A program made the translations under genes and the position numbers. Of a DNA stretch of 64,000 bases, positions 32,670 to 41,732 are shown piece after piece. Source of the stretch: Actinopolymorpha cephalotaxi. Its GTDB lineage: Bacteria; Actinomycetota; Actinomycetes; Propionibacteriales; Actinopolymorphaceae. The stretch is from positions 6,656,850 through 6,720,849 of the forward strand of contig NZ_JACBZA010000001.1 of assembly GCF_013408535.1 (NCBI RefSeq), written 5' to 3'. The notes under the pieces are model-generated. The model was not told the DNA's origin and did no database searches. It worked only from the letters and a program-made list of their open reading frames with translations. Each line of letters begins with the position of its first letter. Position 1 is the stretch's first letter.

Positions 32670-33655
32670 GAGTGCTTCCTTCCGGTGTGGAGCAGGACGA
32701 GTCGGGCCAGCGCGTTGACCGCGAACGTGAGGACGAACAGCACCAGGCCGGCGGCGATGTAGGCGCCGGTCTTGCTGGGGGAGTCGAACTCCGCCGCGTT
32801 GTTGGCGATCTTGCTGGCGAACGTCTCACCGCCGGCGAACAGGCTCGCGCTGAACGGCGCGCCCGGGCTCGGCGTGGACAGGATGATCATGATCGCGATG
32901 GTCTCGCCGAGCGCCCGGCCCAGGCCGAGCATGGCGGCGCTGACCATCCCGGACCTGCCGTACGGCAGGACGGTCAGCCGGATCATCTCCCACTTCGTCG
33001 CGCCCAGGGCGAGCGCCGCCTCCCGGTTCTCCGCGGGGGTCTGGGCGAAGACCTCCCGGGTGAACGCGGCGATGATCGGCAGGATCATGATCGCCAGCAC
33101 GACACCGGCGACGAACACGGTCCCGGTGTCGGGGATGCCCGGCTTCAGGAACGGTATGCCGAGGTTGTGGCGGGACAGGAAGTTCCCGACCGGCGCGAGC
33201 TTGGGCGCCAGCTCGGTGATCCCCCACAGCCCGAAGATGATCGAGGGTACGGCGGCCAGCAGGTCGACCACGTAGGTGATCGGCCGGGCCAGCCGCGCCG
33301 GTGCGTAGTGGGTGAGGAACAACGCCACCCCGAGCGCGACGGGCACCGCCAGCAGCAGCGCGAACGCCGAGGCGAGCACCGTGGTCCACAGCAGGTCCAC
33401 GATGCCGAACTTCGGCGGGGTCAGGCCCGGCTGCCAGATCCGGGAGAACAGGAAGCTGGCCTGGTTGTCCTTCAGGGCGGGTACGGCGAGCCAGAGCAGG
33501 AACGCGGCGACGAAGACGACCAGCGCGATGACGGCGACGCCGGAACCCCGGGCCAGCCCGGAGAAGAGCCGGTCGCCACCACGGCCGGTCGGCCCCAGGT
33601 CCAAGCCCTGGGGCCGACTGTCGAGGAGTTCCTGGTGGGAACTGTTCGAGCTCAT
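32666..33655 (-). CDS. pstC: Phosphate ABC transporter permease PstC
   Basis: Permease partner of PstA, 329 aa. The EAA loop reads QTPAENREAALALGATKWEM with IRLTVLPYGRSG, typical of PstC. About six hydrophobic segments follow an N-terminal cytosolic region. The ATG lies only 8 nt after the pstS stop, consistent with one operon. Overlap with pstA is described there. Confidence 0.95.
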   Translation of the reverse strand: MSSNSSHQELLDSRPQGLDLGPTGRGGDRLFSGLARGSGVAVIALVVFVAAFLLWLAVPALKDNQASFLFSRIWQPGLTPPKFGIVDLLWTTVLASAFALLLAVPVALGVALFLTHYAPARLARPITYVVDLLAAVPSIIFGLWGITELAPKLAPVGNFLSRHNLGIPFLKPGIPDTGTVFVAGVVLAIMILPIIAAFTREVFAQTPAENREAALALGATKWEMIRLTVLPYGRSGMVSAAMLGLGRALGETIAIMIILSTPSPGAPFSASLFAGGETFASKIANNAAEFDSPSKTGAYIAAGLVLFVLTFAVNALARLVLLHTGRKHS

Positions 33656-33663
33656 CGAAGCCG

Positions 33664-34785
33664 TCAGCGGATCGCCTTGACGGCGGCCTCGACCTTGGTG
33701 CGCACCTGCGCGGGCAGCGGCGCGTAGCCGAGGTCGGCGAGCCCGGTCTGGGTCTGCTCGCTGGAGTAGTCGGTGAGGAAGCCCTTCACCAGGCCGGCCT
33801 TCGACGCGTCCAGGCCCTTGGAGCAGACGATCTCGTAGGTGACCAGGACGATCGGGTAGGCGCCCTTGGCCTTGGTGGCGTAGTCCAGCTTCAGCCGCAG
33901 GTCGTTGCCCTGGCCGTCCGGCTTCGCCGCGGCGACGGCCTTGCCCGCCGACTCACCGGTCAGCTTCACCGGGCCGGCGCCGGAGCCGGTGTCGATGCTC
34001 GCCATGGCGAGCTTGTTGTCCCGCGCGTAGGACCACTCGACGTAGGTGATCGAGTTGGGGGTGGCCTTCACACCCGAGGCCACGCCGGCGGACTTGTTCT
34101 TGCCCGAGCCGGTGCCCTCCCAGCTCTTGGCGGGCTCGGTCTTCCACGCCCCGCCGGAGCTGGCCTGGAGGTACTTCGTGAAGTTCTCCGTCGTACCCGA
34201 CTCGTCCGAACGGTAGAAGACCACGATCTTCGCGCTCGGCAGCTTGACGCCCTTGTTGAGCTTGGCGATCGCCGGGTCGTTCCAGGTCTTGATGGTGCCG
34301 TTGAAGATCTTCGCCGCCGTGGGCCCGTCGAGCACCAGGTTGCCGACACCCTGCAGGTTGTAGGAGATGGCGATCGGGCCGACCGCCATCGGGAGGTTCC
34401 AGGCGGGGTTGTTCGCGCAGCGCTTCTTGGCCGCGTCGGCCTCGACCACGCCGTCCTTCGGCTCCGTCTTCAGCGCGGAGTCCGAGCCCGCGAAGTCGAC
34501 CTGGCCGGCGTTGAACTGCTTGATGCCCGCGCCGGAGCCCGTCGGGTTGTAGTTGATCGTGACGTCGGCGCACTTCGTCTGGTAGTCGGCGATGGCCTGC
34601 TCGATCGCGTTCTTCTGCGCCGAGGAGCCCTCCGCGTTGAGAGTGCCGGAGGGGCACGACCCGCTCTTGGACGGCTCGGCGCCGTTGCTTCCTGCCGCCG
34701 GCGTCGGGTCGCTCCCGCAGCCGGCCAGCGCCACAGCGCCGCCGAGCGCCGCGAATGCGAGCGCGGCGAATCGGGTGTGCTTCAC
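33664..34785 (-). CDS. pstS: Phosphate-binding lipoprotein PstS
   Basis: Substrate-binding protein of the phosphate importer, 373 aa. Residues 1-23 are a lipoprotein signal ending in the lipobox ALAGC, so the mature protein is membrane-anchored outside the cell. NAEGSSAQKNAIEQAIADY, NYNPTGSGAGIKQF and FYRSDESGTTENFTKYL are the phosphate-contact stretches of PstS. GTG start. A PHO box lies about 80 nt upstream, so it should be induced by PhoP under phosphate limitation. Confidence 0.96.
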   Translation of the reverse strand: MKHTRFAALAFAALGGAVALAGCGSDPTPAAGSNGAEPSKSGSCPSGTLNAEGSSAQKNAIEQAIADYQTKCADVTINYNPTGSGAGIKQFNAGQVDFAGSDSALKTEPKDGVVEADAAKKRCANNPAWNLPMAVGPIAISYNLQGVGNLVLDGPTAAKIFNGTIKTWNDPAIAKLNKGVKLPSAKIVVFYRSDESGTTENFTKYLQASSGGAWKTEPAKSWEGTGSGKNKSAGVASGVKATPNSITYVEWSYARDNKLAMASIDTGSGAGPVKLTGESAGKAVAAAKPDGQGNDLRLKLDYATKAKGAYPIVLVTYEIVCSKGLDASKAGLVKGFLTDYSSEQTQTGLADLGYAPLPAQVRTKVEAAVKAIR

Positions 34786-35153
34786 GTCGTTTCCCAGCCC
34801 TTCGATCTCACGGAAATCCCTTGTCTCCCAGGACGGTAGGGAGGCCAGGTGACGCGCTGGACGGGCCTACATGAACGGGAAGTGAACGTCGCCGAGCCGT
34901 GACACGAAGACCGCTCGACGCTGTGGCGGACGTCACGTGAACACGCACGCTGTGTCACTTCTCGCCGGGTTGCGGACGGTTTGCCGTGGTCATGCCCGGG
35001 GGTCCGGTTCGCGGGCATTCCGTGGGCCGGGAGCCCGGATCGTGGGGCTCGTCTCGTGGGTCGGGGTTCCTCGCACCGATGAGTTCGGCCGGGCCGGGCG
35101 GTCCTGGTTCCGACATCACGAGTATCCGACAGCGTGGACGGCAGGAGGTCCAG
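34786..35153. other. pstS promoter region and divergent upstream of VOC gene
   Basis: A 368-bp gap. On the minus strand it holds the PHO box (34866-34887) and a further GTTCACGTGAC unit at 34932-34942 that also contains a CACGTG palindrome. The plus-strand part before the VOC gene has an AGGAGG ribosome binding site but no promoter I can name. Confidence 0.6.
34866..34887 (-). promoter_or_regulatory. PHO box of pstSCAB
   Basis: Read on the minus strand, two adjacent 11-bp units, GTTCACTTCCC and GTTCATGTAGG, match the direct-repeat PhoP-binding site of Streptomyces-type actinomycetes (GTTCAnnnnnn repeats). The position, about 80 nt before the pstS start, is normal for PhoP activation. A third, less regular unit lies 44 bp further upstream. 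Confidence 0.8.
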
Positions 35154-35570
35154 ATGACCGAACGGGTGAACGAACGAGCGGGGGAGCAGGGCGCCGGGAT
35201 CCGAGTGACCGGGGTGGCGACGGTGGCGGTGCCGGTGACCGACCACGACCGCGCGCTGGCGTTCTACGTGGGTACGTGTGGATTCGAGGTGACCATGGAC
35301 GGGTCGTTCGGCCCCGGGCAGCGCTGGGTCGAGGTGGCCCTTCCGTCAGGGGGCACGACGATCGCCCTGGTCAGCGCCGGCGAGGGGGCGCCCGCCGGGG
35401 TGGACACCGGCATCCGGCTGGCCACGGAGGATGCCGCCGCGGACCACGCGTACCTGCGTGAGCGTGGCGTGGACGTCGACCCCGAGGTGCTGCGCTGGCC
35501 CGGCGTGCCGCCGATGTTCGGCCTGCGCGACCCCGACGGCAACCACTTATACGTCGTCGAGCGCGCCTGA
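35154..35570 (+). CDS. VOC-superfamily (glyoxalase/bleomycin-resistance fold) protein
   Basis: A 138-residue vicinal-oxygen-chelate protein. VATVAVPVTDHDRALAFYVG opens the first beta-alpha-beta-beta-beta unit, and GLRDPDGNHLYVVER is the classic closing motif with a metal-ligand glutamate. Some metal positions are uncertain (TVAVPV has no histidine). The substrate is unknown. ATG 35154 has AGGAGG 7 nt upstream. It converges with the mutT1-like gene 12 bp away. Confidence 0.87.
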   Translation: MTERVNERAGEQGAGIRVTGVATVAVPVTDHDRALAFYVGTCGFEVTMDGSFGPGQRWVEVALPSGGTTIALVSAGEGAPAGVDTGIRLATEDAAADHAYLRERGVDVDPEVLRWPGVPPMFGLRDPDGNHLYVVERA

Positions 35571-35582
35571 CGATGCCCGGTG

Positions 35583-36479
35583 TCAGCGGCCGGAGAGGGG
35601 TTCGGCGGGCGGGTGGCGTTCGAAGGCCACGGGGGTGCGGCCGGCGAGGTGGAGGACGACCGCCTCCCCGGGCTGCAGAGGCATCGGGGTCACCCCCAGG
35701 CCCGTCCACAGGTCCGGCAGCGTCGGCCGGTGGGTGCACACGGCGGTCGGCTCCGGCGCGTCCAGCAGGCGCAGCGCCTGCTCGCCGACCAGCTCCGGGT
35801 CGGTCCCCTCGGCGAACGCGGGCTCGGTCTCGATCCGCACCCCGGCGGCGGTGGCGTACGGCAGCACGGTCTCCACGCAGCGGCGGGCGGGTGAGCTGAC
35901 CACCCGGGTGATGCCGTACGCCGCGAGCGCGCCGACGAGTTCGGCGGCCTGGGTGTGGCCCTCGTCGCCGAGGGGGCGCTCCAGGTCGCCGCCGGTCCAC
36001 CCGCGCCGGGACAGCGCCGAGCCGTGCCGGACGAGCACCAGCGGCCGGGTCGTCCGCGTCGTCAGGGTGGTGAGCAGCGAGCGGTCCCGGGGGTGGGTGA
36101 GCTGGCGGGCGGCCTCGCCGATCCGCAGCCAGGCCCGCCGGTCGACCTCGGGTCCGGGTGTGAAGTCGGCCCCGTCGTCGAGGGGCACCGCCTGCCAGTA
36201 GCGCACCACCTTGACCGCCCCGCCGGCCAGCGGGTAGCGCACGGGAGGCATCGGCGGTCCCAGGGCCACCCGGATCCTGGTCTCCTCGGCGACCTCGCGG
36301 ACCGCCGCGGCCGGCGCGCGTTCGCCCGGCTCGAGCTTGCCCTTGGGGAAGGACCAGTCGTCGTACTTCGGCCGGTGCACCAGCAGCACCTCGGCGCGTT
36401 CGTACGCCGACGGCCGCCACACCACCGCGCCGGCGGCCTCGACCACCCGGTCCGCGGATTCGGTCCTCCCTCTGACCAC
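35583..36479 (-). CDS. NUDIX hydrolase-histidine phosphatase fusion (MutT1-like)
   Basis: A 298-residue two-domain enzyme. The N-terminal NUDIX box is GKLEPGERAPAAAVREVAEE (about residues 47-66). The C-terminal histidine-phosphatase domain starts with LVRHGSALSR (about 149). This order is that of mycobacterial MutT1, which acts on 8-oxo-dGTP or diadenosine polyphosphates. RHG is intact and CTHRPTLPDL holds the second histidine. It lies 17 nt downstream of ppk1 on the same strand, a polyphosphate/nucleotide pairing. Confidence 0.9.
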   Translation of the reverse strand: MVRGRTESADRVVEAAGAVVWRPSAYERAEVLLVHRPKYDDWSFPKGKLEPGERAPAAAVREVAEETRIRVALGPPMPPVRYPLAGGAVKVVRYWQAVPLDDGADFTPGPEVDRRAWLRIGEAARQLTHPRDRSLLTTLTTRTTRPLVLVRHGSALSRRGWTGGDLERPLGDEGHTQAAELVGALAAYGITRVVSSPARRCVETVLPYATAAGVRIETEPAFAEGTDPELVGEQALRLLDAPEPTAVCTHRPTLPDLWTGLGVTPMPLQPGEAVVLHLAGRTPVAFERHPPAEPLSGR

Positions 36480-36496
36480 GGCTCAGCGCCCCCGGC

Positions 36497-38653
36497 TCAT
36501 GCCGCCCCCGGCGTGCCGGCCACCTTCAGCCGGTGCCGCAGCTTGACGGAGATGAGGTGCTGCTGCAGGTCGCGCAGCGGCGCGCCGTCGGCGTCGAGGT
36601 GGTGGCGGATCCAGTCCCCGTCGCCCTCGAGGTGCCACGCCGACGTGCGGTCGTCGAAGGACAGCTCGAGCAGCTTGGTCAGCTCGGTCACGTGGTCGTC
36701 CTGGGTGACCCGGGCGAGCGCCTCCACCCGGCGGTCGAGGTTGCGGTGCATCATGTCCGCCGACCCGATCCACACGTCGGTGTCACCACCGTTGGCGAAC
36801 CAGAAGATCCGCGAGTGCTCCAGGAACCGCCCGAGCACGCTGCGGACCCGGATCGTCTCGGACAGGCCGGGCATTCCGGGCCGCAACGCGCAGATCCCGC
36901 GGATCCACAGGTCGACCGGGACACCGGCCCGGGACGCCTCGTACAACGCGTCGATCACCGCCTCGTCGACCAGCGCGTTGACCTTCCACCGGATGTGGGC
37001 GGGCCGGCCGGCCCGGTGGTGGGCCACCTCCCGGTGGATGCGTTCGATCAGGGACGTACGCACCGAGCGCGGCGCGACCAGCAGCCGGTCGTACTCCGTC
37101 GTCCGGGCGTACCCCGACAGCGTGTTGAACAACGCGCTGAGGTCCGCGGCCAGCACGGGATCGCTGCTGAGCAGCCCGAGGTCCTCGTACAGCCGGGCGG
37201 TCTTGGGGTTGTAGTTGCCGGTGCCGATGTGGGCGTAGCGGCGCAGCCCGTCGGGCTCCTCGCGGACCACCAGCGCCAGCTTGCAGTGGGTCTTCAGCCC
37301 GATCAGGCCGTAGACGACGTGGCAGCCGGACTGTTCCAGCTGCCGGGCCCAGCGGATGTTGGCCTCCTCGTCGAACCTGGCCTTGATCTCCACCACCACC
37401 AGCACCTGCTTGCCGGCCTCGGCGGCGTCGATCAGCGCGTCGACGATCGGCGACTCGTCGTTCGTCCGGTAGAGGGTCTGCTTGATCGCCAGCACGTGCG
37501 GGTCGGCCGCGGCCTGCTCGATGAACCGCTGCACGCTGGTGGAGAACGAGTCGTACGGGTGGTGCAGCAGCACCTCCCGCTGGCGTACGGCGGAGAACAC
37601 GTCCGGCGGGTGCGAACTCTCCACCTCGGCGAGGTCGCGGTGGGTGACCGGCACGAACGCGGGGAACTTCAGCTCCGCCCGGTCCACGTCGGCGATCGCG
37701 GACAGGCCGGACAGGTCCAGCGGCCCCGTCAGCCGGCACACCTCCTCGTCGCTGACGCCGAGCTCGGACACCAGCAGCTCCAGCACGTGCGGGTCGATGG
37801 ATGCCTCCACCTCCAGCCGCACCGGCGGCCCGAACCGGCGGCGCAGCAGCTCCCGCTCCAGCGCCTGCAGGAGGTTCTCCGCGTCGTCCTCCTCCACCTC
37901 CAGGTCCTCGTTGCGGGTCACCCGGAACGAGTGGTGCTGGAGGATCTCCATGCCGGGGAACAGCTGGTCCAGGTGCGCGGCGATGACGTCCTCCAGCGGG
38001 ACGTAACGCTGCTTGTCCACGGGGACGAACCGCGGCAGGATCTGCGGCACCTTCACCCGGGCGAAGTGCTCGCCGCCGGTCTGCGGGTTGCGCACCACCA
38101 CCGCGAGGTTGAGGGACAGCCCGGAGATGTACGGGAACGGGTGCGCCGGGTCGACCGCGAGCGGGGTGAGCACCGGGAACACCCGGGCGCCGAACAGCTC
38201 GTGCATGCGCTTCCTGGCGTCCTCGTCGAGGTCGTCCCAGCGCTGCACCTCGATGCCCTGGGACACCAGCTCCGGCAGCACCTGGTCGTGGCACACGTTC
38301 GCGTGCCGCACCATCAGCTCCCGGGTGCGCGCCCAGATGCTCTCCAGCACCTCGCGCGGCAGCATCCCGGAGGCGGCCCGCACGGCGACGCCCGCGGCCA
38401 TCCGGCGCTTGAGGCCGGCGACCCGGACCATGAAGAACTCGTCCAGGTTGTTGGCGAAGATCGCGAGGAACCGGACGCGTTCCAGCAGCGGGATCTGCGG
38501 GTCCTCGGCGAGTTCGAGCACCCGGGTGTTGAAGTGCAGCCAGGACAGCTCCCGGTCGAGGAACCGGTCGTCGGGCAGGTCTCCCTCGGTCACGTCGTAC
38601 GGGGGTTCGACGTCGTACTCGGTGATCTCGGGTCGCGCGATCTGGGTGCTCAC
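36497..38653 (-). CDS. ppk1: Polyphosphate kinase 1
   Basis: Reversible polyphosphate synthase using ATP, 718 aa. [20 protein letters not shown] opens the N-domain, and [20 protein letters not shown] follows. The autophosphorylated histidine is in [20 protein letters not shown] (about residue 475). [20 protein letters not shown] and [19 protein letters not shown] are further PPK1 signatures. GTG start. It belongs to a leftward run mshD-ppk1-mutT1 with 45- and 17-nt gaps. A single PHO-like half unit lies just before the start (minus strand GTTCACGCCGC), but the second repeat is missing. Confidence 0.96.
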   Translation of the reverse strand: MSTQIARPEITEYDVEPPYDVTEGDLPDDRFLDRELSWLHFNTRVLELAEDPQIPLLERVRFLAIFANNLDEFFMVRVAGLKRRMAAGVAVRAASGMLPREVLESIWARTRELMVRHANVCHDQVLPELVSQGIEVQRWDDLDEDARKRMHELFGARVFPVLTPLAVDPAHPFPYISGLSLNLAVVVRNPQTGGEHFARVKVPQILPRFVPVDKQRYVPLEDVIAAHLDQLFPGMEILQHHSFRVTRNEDLEVEEDDAENLLQALERELLRRRFGPPVRLEVEASIDPHVLELLVSELGVSDEEVCRLTGPLDLSGLSAIADVDRAELKFPAFVPVTHRDLAEVESSHPPDVFSAVRQREVLLHHPYDSFSTSVQRFIEQAAADPHVLAIKQTLYRTNDESPIVDALIDAAEAGKQVLVVVEIKARFDEEANIRWARQLEQSGCHVVYGLIGLKTHCKLALVVREEPDGLRRYAHIGTGNYNPKTARLYEDLGLLSSDPVLAADLSALFNTLSGYARTTEYDRLLVAPRSVRTSLIERIHREVAHHRAGRPAHIRWKVNALVDEAVIDALYEASRAGVPVDLWIRGICALRPGMPGLSETIRVRSVLGRFLEHSRIFWFANGGDTDVWIGSADMMHRNLDRRVEALARVTQDDHVTELTKLLELSFDDRTSAWHLEGDGDWIRHHLDADGAPLRDLQQHLISVKLRHRLKVAGTPGAA

Positions 38654-38698
38654 CCCGTCATCGTTTCACCGCGGCGTGAACAAGCGGTAGCGACGATC

Positions 38699-39688
38699 TC
38701 AACCGGCCGGTTCGTGGTGGTACATCACGTCTGTGGCGGCCCGGGTGAAACCGAGCCTCTCGTAGAGCCCGACCGCGGCGCGGTTGTCCGCCTCGACGTA
38801 CAACATCACGGTCGCCAGGCCACGGTCGCGGAGGTACGCCAGACCGGCCACGGCCAGCGCCTTGGCCAGCCCGCCGCCCTGGGCGTGCGGGGCCACCCCG
38901 AGCACGTAGATCTCGCCCGCCGGGCCGGGCTCGCCGCCGCGTATCCGCCCGGTGTGCACCTTCGTCCAGTGGAAGCCGACCAGCTCGCCGTCGCGCTCGG
39001 CGACGAAGAAGCCCGCGGGGTCGAACCACGCCGCGCCGGTCCGGGCGTCCAGGTCGGCGCGGGTCCAGCGGCCCTGCTCGGGGTGGGCGGCGAACGCGGC
39101 CGCGTTGACCGCCAGCCAGGCCTGCTCGTCGCGGCCGGGTTCGAAGGCGCGGATCGTGACCCCGGCGGGCGGCGCGATGTCCGGAAGCGGCCGGGCGCCC
39201 GGTCCGTGCAGCGGGCGGCGCATCCAGGCCAGCGCCCGGTCGGCCGTGAACCCGGTGGCCGCGGCCAGCCGGGCGGCACCCGGGTGCGGACCGTGCGCCC
39301 ACACCTGCACCGGCACCGGCCCCGCCTCGGCGACGAGCGCGTCGGCCAGTGCCCGGCCGACGCCGCGGCCGCGGTGGCCGGGGTGGACCACCAGGTCCGC
39401 GGTGGCCGCCTGCGCCGGAGCGCCGTCGGCGGTTTCGCCGGTGGGGTCCTCCGTCGTGACCGCCGGCAGGTCCAGGTGGGCGTAGCCAACGATGTCGCCG
39501 GCATCCCCGCCGGACCGGGCCAGCAGGTGGCGGGTGGCGTCGGGCACGCCGAGGAGCAGGGTCGCGCGTTCGTCGAGAGCGCGGACGCCGTCCTCGGCCG
39601 CGGCGGCCTCCACCAGAGCGTCGACAGTCGCGCGTTCGGCCGCCGAGAGGCGACCGGTGATCTTGATTTCACCCGGCGAGTTACCCAC
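38699..39688 (-). CDS. mshD: Mycothiol synthase
   Basis: Final step of mycothiol synthesis: acetylation of Cys-GlcN-inositol by acetyl-CoA. 329 aa, two tandem GNAT domains. The first carries LVVHPGHRGRGVGRALADAL; the second, active one carries EIYVLGVAPHAQGGGLAKAL, then LYVEADNRAAVGLYERLGFT, and ends in MYHHE. FHWTKVHTGRIRGG is typical of MshD. The start is GTG 39688 because TACGGT ends 6 nt upstream with no Shine-Dalgarno sequence, indicating a leaderless mRNA. Longer upstream reading is non-coding. Presence of mshD supports an actinomycete host. Confidence 0.94.
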   Translation of the reverse strand: MGNSPGEIKITGRLSAAERATVDALVEAAAAEDGVRALDERATLLLGVPDATRHLLARSGGDAGDIVGYAHLDLPAVTTEDPTGETADGAPAQAATADLVVHPGHRGRGVGRALADALVAEAGPVPVQVWAHGPHPGAARLAAATGFTADRALAWMRRPLHGPGARPLPDIAPPAGVTIRAFEPGRDEQAWLAVNAAAFAAHPEQGRWTRADLDARTGAAWFDPAGFFVAERDGELVGFHWTKVHTGRIRGGEPGPAGEIYVLGVAPHAQGGGLAKALAVAGLAYLRDRGLATVMLYVEADNRAAVGLYERLGFTRAATDVMYHHEPAG

Positions 39689-39730
39689 CCCGCTACCGTA
39701 CGGGTCACCCACCGAGAACAAGGAGTGCGC

Positions 39731-41620
39731 ATGACACAGGACATGCCATCGCGCGGGTCGGCGTTCCGTCGCACCATCGCGCTGGGCGCGGCCGGCGTGC
39801 TGGGACTCGGCGCCGTCGCCGCCGGGCTGGTGGGCACGGTCGGCGCGGGCCCCGCGGCGGCCGACAGCGGTCCGCGTACCGACCTCACCCTCACCGTCCT
39901 GCACACCAACGACGACGAGTCCCAGCTCGTCGGCGTCGACGGCGACACCGACGGCGACGGCACGATCGAGCCGGACGAGACCCGCGCCTACGGCGGCGCC
40001 GCCCGCTACACCACGCTGTGGCAGCAGCTGCGCCGGCAGGCCGAGACCGGGCGCCCGGCCCAGGGCGGCAAGCGCGCCGTGGTGTCGATCTCCGGCGGCG
40101 ACAACTACCTGGCAGGGCCGGAGTTCTCGGCCAGCATCGAGCACGGTGTGCCGTTCTACGACGCGCTCGCCCTGAGCCGGCTCGGCCTGGACGCGTCCGC
40201 CATCGGCAACCACGAGTTCGACTTCGGGCCGGACGTCTTCGCCGACTTCGTGGCCAGTGTGCGGAGCACCGGCGGCGGCTCGTTCCCGTTCGTCTCGGCC
40301 AACCTGGACGTGAGCGGCGAACCCGCGCTGGCGAAGTACGCCGACCAGGGCGTCATCCGCGCCACCACGGTGGTCCGCGAGCGCGGCGAACGCATCGGCG
40401 TGATCGGCCTGACCACGCCGGAGCTGCCCACCATCTCCAGCCCGCGCAACGTGCGGGTACGCACCGAGCTGGCCCGGATCGCCAACGACGAGGCGAGCGC
40501 CCTCACCCGCCAGGGTGTGGACAAGATCATCCTGGTCAGCCACCTGCAGGACATCGACAACGAGCTCGCGCTGGTGCCGCAGCTGCGCGGCGTCGACGTC
40601 GTGCTCGGCGCCGGCGGTGGCGAGATCCTGGCCGACTCCGGTGACCGGCTGATCCCCGGCGACAGGGCCGAACGCGGCTACCCGCTGTGGGCGACGGACG
40701 CCGACGGCCGGCGGGTGCCGGTGGCCACCACGACCGGCAACTACAAGTACGTCGGCCAGCTCGTCCTGCGCTTCGACCGCGCCGGCCGGCTGCTCGGCGC
40801 CGACGACGAACAGAGCCGCCCGGTCCGGGTGGCCGGAGCCGGGACGGACGCGGTGGTGAAGGACGCCTGGACCCGCACCCACGTGGAGGCTCCGGTGGAG
40901 AGCCACCTGGCCTCCCTGCGGGAGACGGTCGTCGCCGACAGCGAGGTGCCGCTGAACGGCGTACGGTCCGACGTCCGCAGCAAGGAGACCAACCTCGGTG
41001 ACCTGGTGGCCGACGCGCTGGTGTGGGCGGGCGCGCGGAAGGCCGCGGAGTACGGCGTGCCCGCGCCGGTGGTCGGCATCCAGAACGGCGGCGGCCTGCG
41101 CAACGACGCGGTGATCCCGGCCGGTCCGGTCACCGCGCTGGACACCTACGACGTCGCGCCGTTCGCCAACTTCGTCGCGGTCGTGCCCGAGGTGCCCCGG
41201 GACACGCTGCGCCGGCTCCTCGAGCGCGGGGTCGCCGCGGCGCCGTCGGCGGCGGGCGCGTTCATCCAGGTGTCCGGGCTGGCGTTCACCTACGACGTCA
41301 GCAGGAAGGCGCAGGTGGTGAACGAGTCGACCGGGGAGATCCTCACCCCGGGCGAGCGGGTCCGCGACGTCGTCCTCGACGACGGGACGGTGCTGGTCCG
41401 CGACGGTCAGGTGGTCGACGGCGCGCCGGTGCCGGTGGCGACGAACGACTTCTCCGCCCGTGGCGGGGACGCCTACCCGCTGAAGGGCCTGGACTTCACC
41501 CCGGTCGGCACGACCTACCAGGGCGCGCTGCGCGGCTACCTCGAGGAGGGGCTGTCGGGGAAGGTCCGGGCGGCCGACTACCCGGTCGGCGGCGAGGGCC
41601 GGATCACCGCCACCAACTGA
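39731..41620 (+). CDS. Secreted 5'-nucleotidase-family metallophosphoesterase with EF-hand loop
   Basis: A 629-residue exported protein of the bifunctional metallophosphatase/5'-nucleotidase family. The signal sequence contains twin arginines (AFRRTIALG), so Tat export is possible. The phosphoesterase domain shows LHTNDDESQL, SISGGDNYLAG, AIGNHEFDFGP and LVSHLQD. The first site lacks the usual DxH, and the late GGHTH-type motif reads GAGGGEIL, so the metal site deviates from the standard enzyme. Residues 72-83 (DTDGDGTIEPDE) are a perfect EF-hand calcium loop inserted before YGGAARY. The C-terminal domain has ETNLGDLVADAL and IQNGGGLRND for nucleoside binding. ATG 39731 with AGGAG upstream. 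It probably recovers phosphate outside the cell. Confidence 0.88.
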   Translation: MTQDMPSRGSAFRRTIALGAAGVLGLGAVAAGLVGTVGAGPAAADSGPRTDLTLTVLHTNDDESQLVGVDGDTDGDGTIEPDETRAYGGAARYTTLWQQLRRQAETGRPAQGGKRAVVSISGGDNYLAGPEFSASIEHGVPFYDALALSRLGLDASAIGNHEFDFGPDVFADFVASVRSTGGGSFPFVSANLDVSGEPALAKYADQGVIRATTVVRERGERIGVIGLTTPELPTISSPRNVRVRTELARIANDEASALTRQGVDKIILVSHLQDIDNELALVPQLRGVDVVLGAGGGEILADSGDRLIPGDRAERGYPLWATDADGRRVPVATTTGNYKYVGQLVLRFDRAGRLLGADDEQSRPVRVAGAGTDAVVKDAWTRTHVEAPVESHLASLRETVVADSEVPLNGVRSDVRSKETNLGDLVADALVWAGARKAAEYGVPAPVVGIQNGGGLRNDAVIPAGPVTALDTYDVAPFANFVAVVPEVPRDTLRRLLERGVAAAPSAAGAFIQVSGLAFTYDVSRKAQVVNESTGEILTPGERVRDVVLDDGTVLVRDGQVVDGAPVPVATNDFSARGGDAYPLKGLDFTPVGTTYQGALRGYLEEGLSGKVRAADYPVGGEGRITATN

Positions 41621-41638
41621 CGTACTGCTCGTGTCCGT

Positions 41639-41669
41639 GCGGGCCGGGCGGGACCACCGCCCGGCCCGC
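41639..41669. terminator. Perfect 13-bp hairpin terminator
   Basis: GCGGGCCGGGCGG (41639-41651) pairs without mismatch with CCGCCCGGCCCGC (41657-41669) around a 5-nt loop, 18 nt after the nucleotidase stop. No T-run. Confidence 0.85.
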
Positions 41670-41710
41670 CGGTCTCGTACGCCCTCCCGCGCCAATCCCT
41701 ACAATGACTA

Positions 41711-41732
41711 CTTAGTAGGTATGGTTTAGCGC
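41711..41732 (+). promoter_or_regulatory. Leaderless promoter of the LLM flavoenzyme
   Basis: TATGGT (41720-41725) lies 7 nt before the ATG at 41733. Just upstream, CTACTTAGTAG is a short palindrome overlapping the core promoter and could be an operator. The region is AT-rich compared with its surroundings. Confidence 0.55.

Noticed and set aside
29713-32829. 1038-codon minus-strand frame across pit and pst genes
   Set aside because: Shadow of pstA/pstB and antisense to pit; composition is Arg/Gly-rich with no domain.
38663-38681. PHO box before ppk1
   Set aside because: Only one GTTCACGCCGC unit is present and it forms an inverted, not direct, repeat with GTTTCAC. Left as a weak possibility in the ppk1 entry.
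39703-39715. PHO-like GGTCACCCACC before the 5'-nucleotidase
   Set aside because: Single unit with no adjacent repeat; it also lies at the divergent mshD promoter.
36533-39730. Very long plus-strand open frame running into the 5'-nucleotidase gene
   Set aside because: It is antisense to ppk1 and mshD, is rich in Arg/His/Gly/Gln, and exists only because high GC suppresses stop codons. The gene starts at ATG 39731 with AGGAG and a signal peptide.
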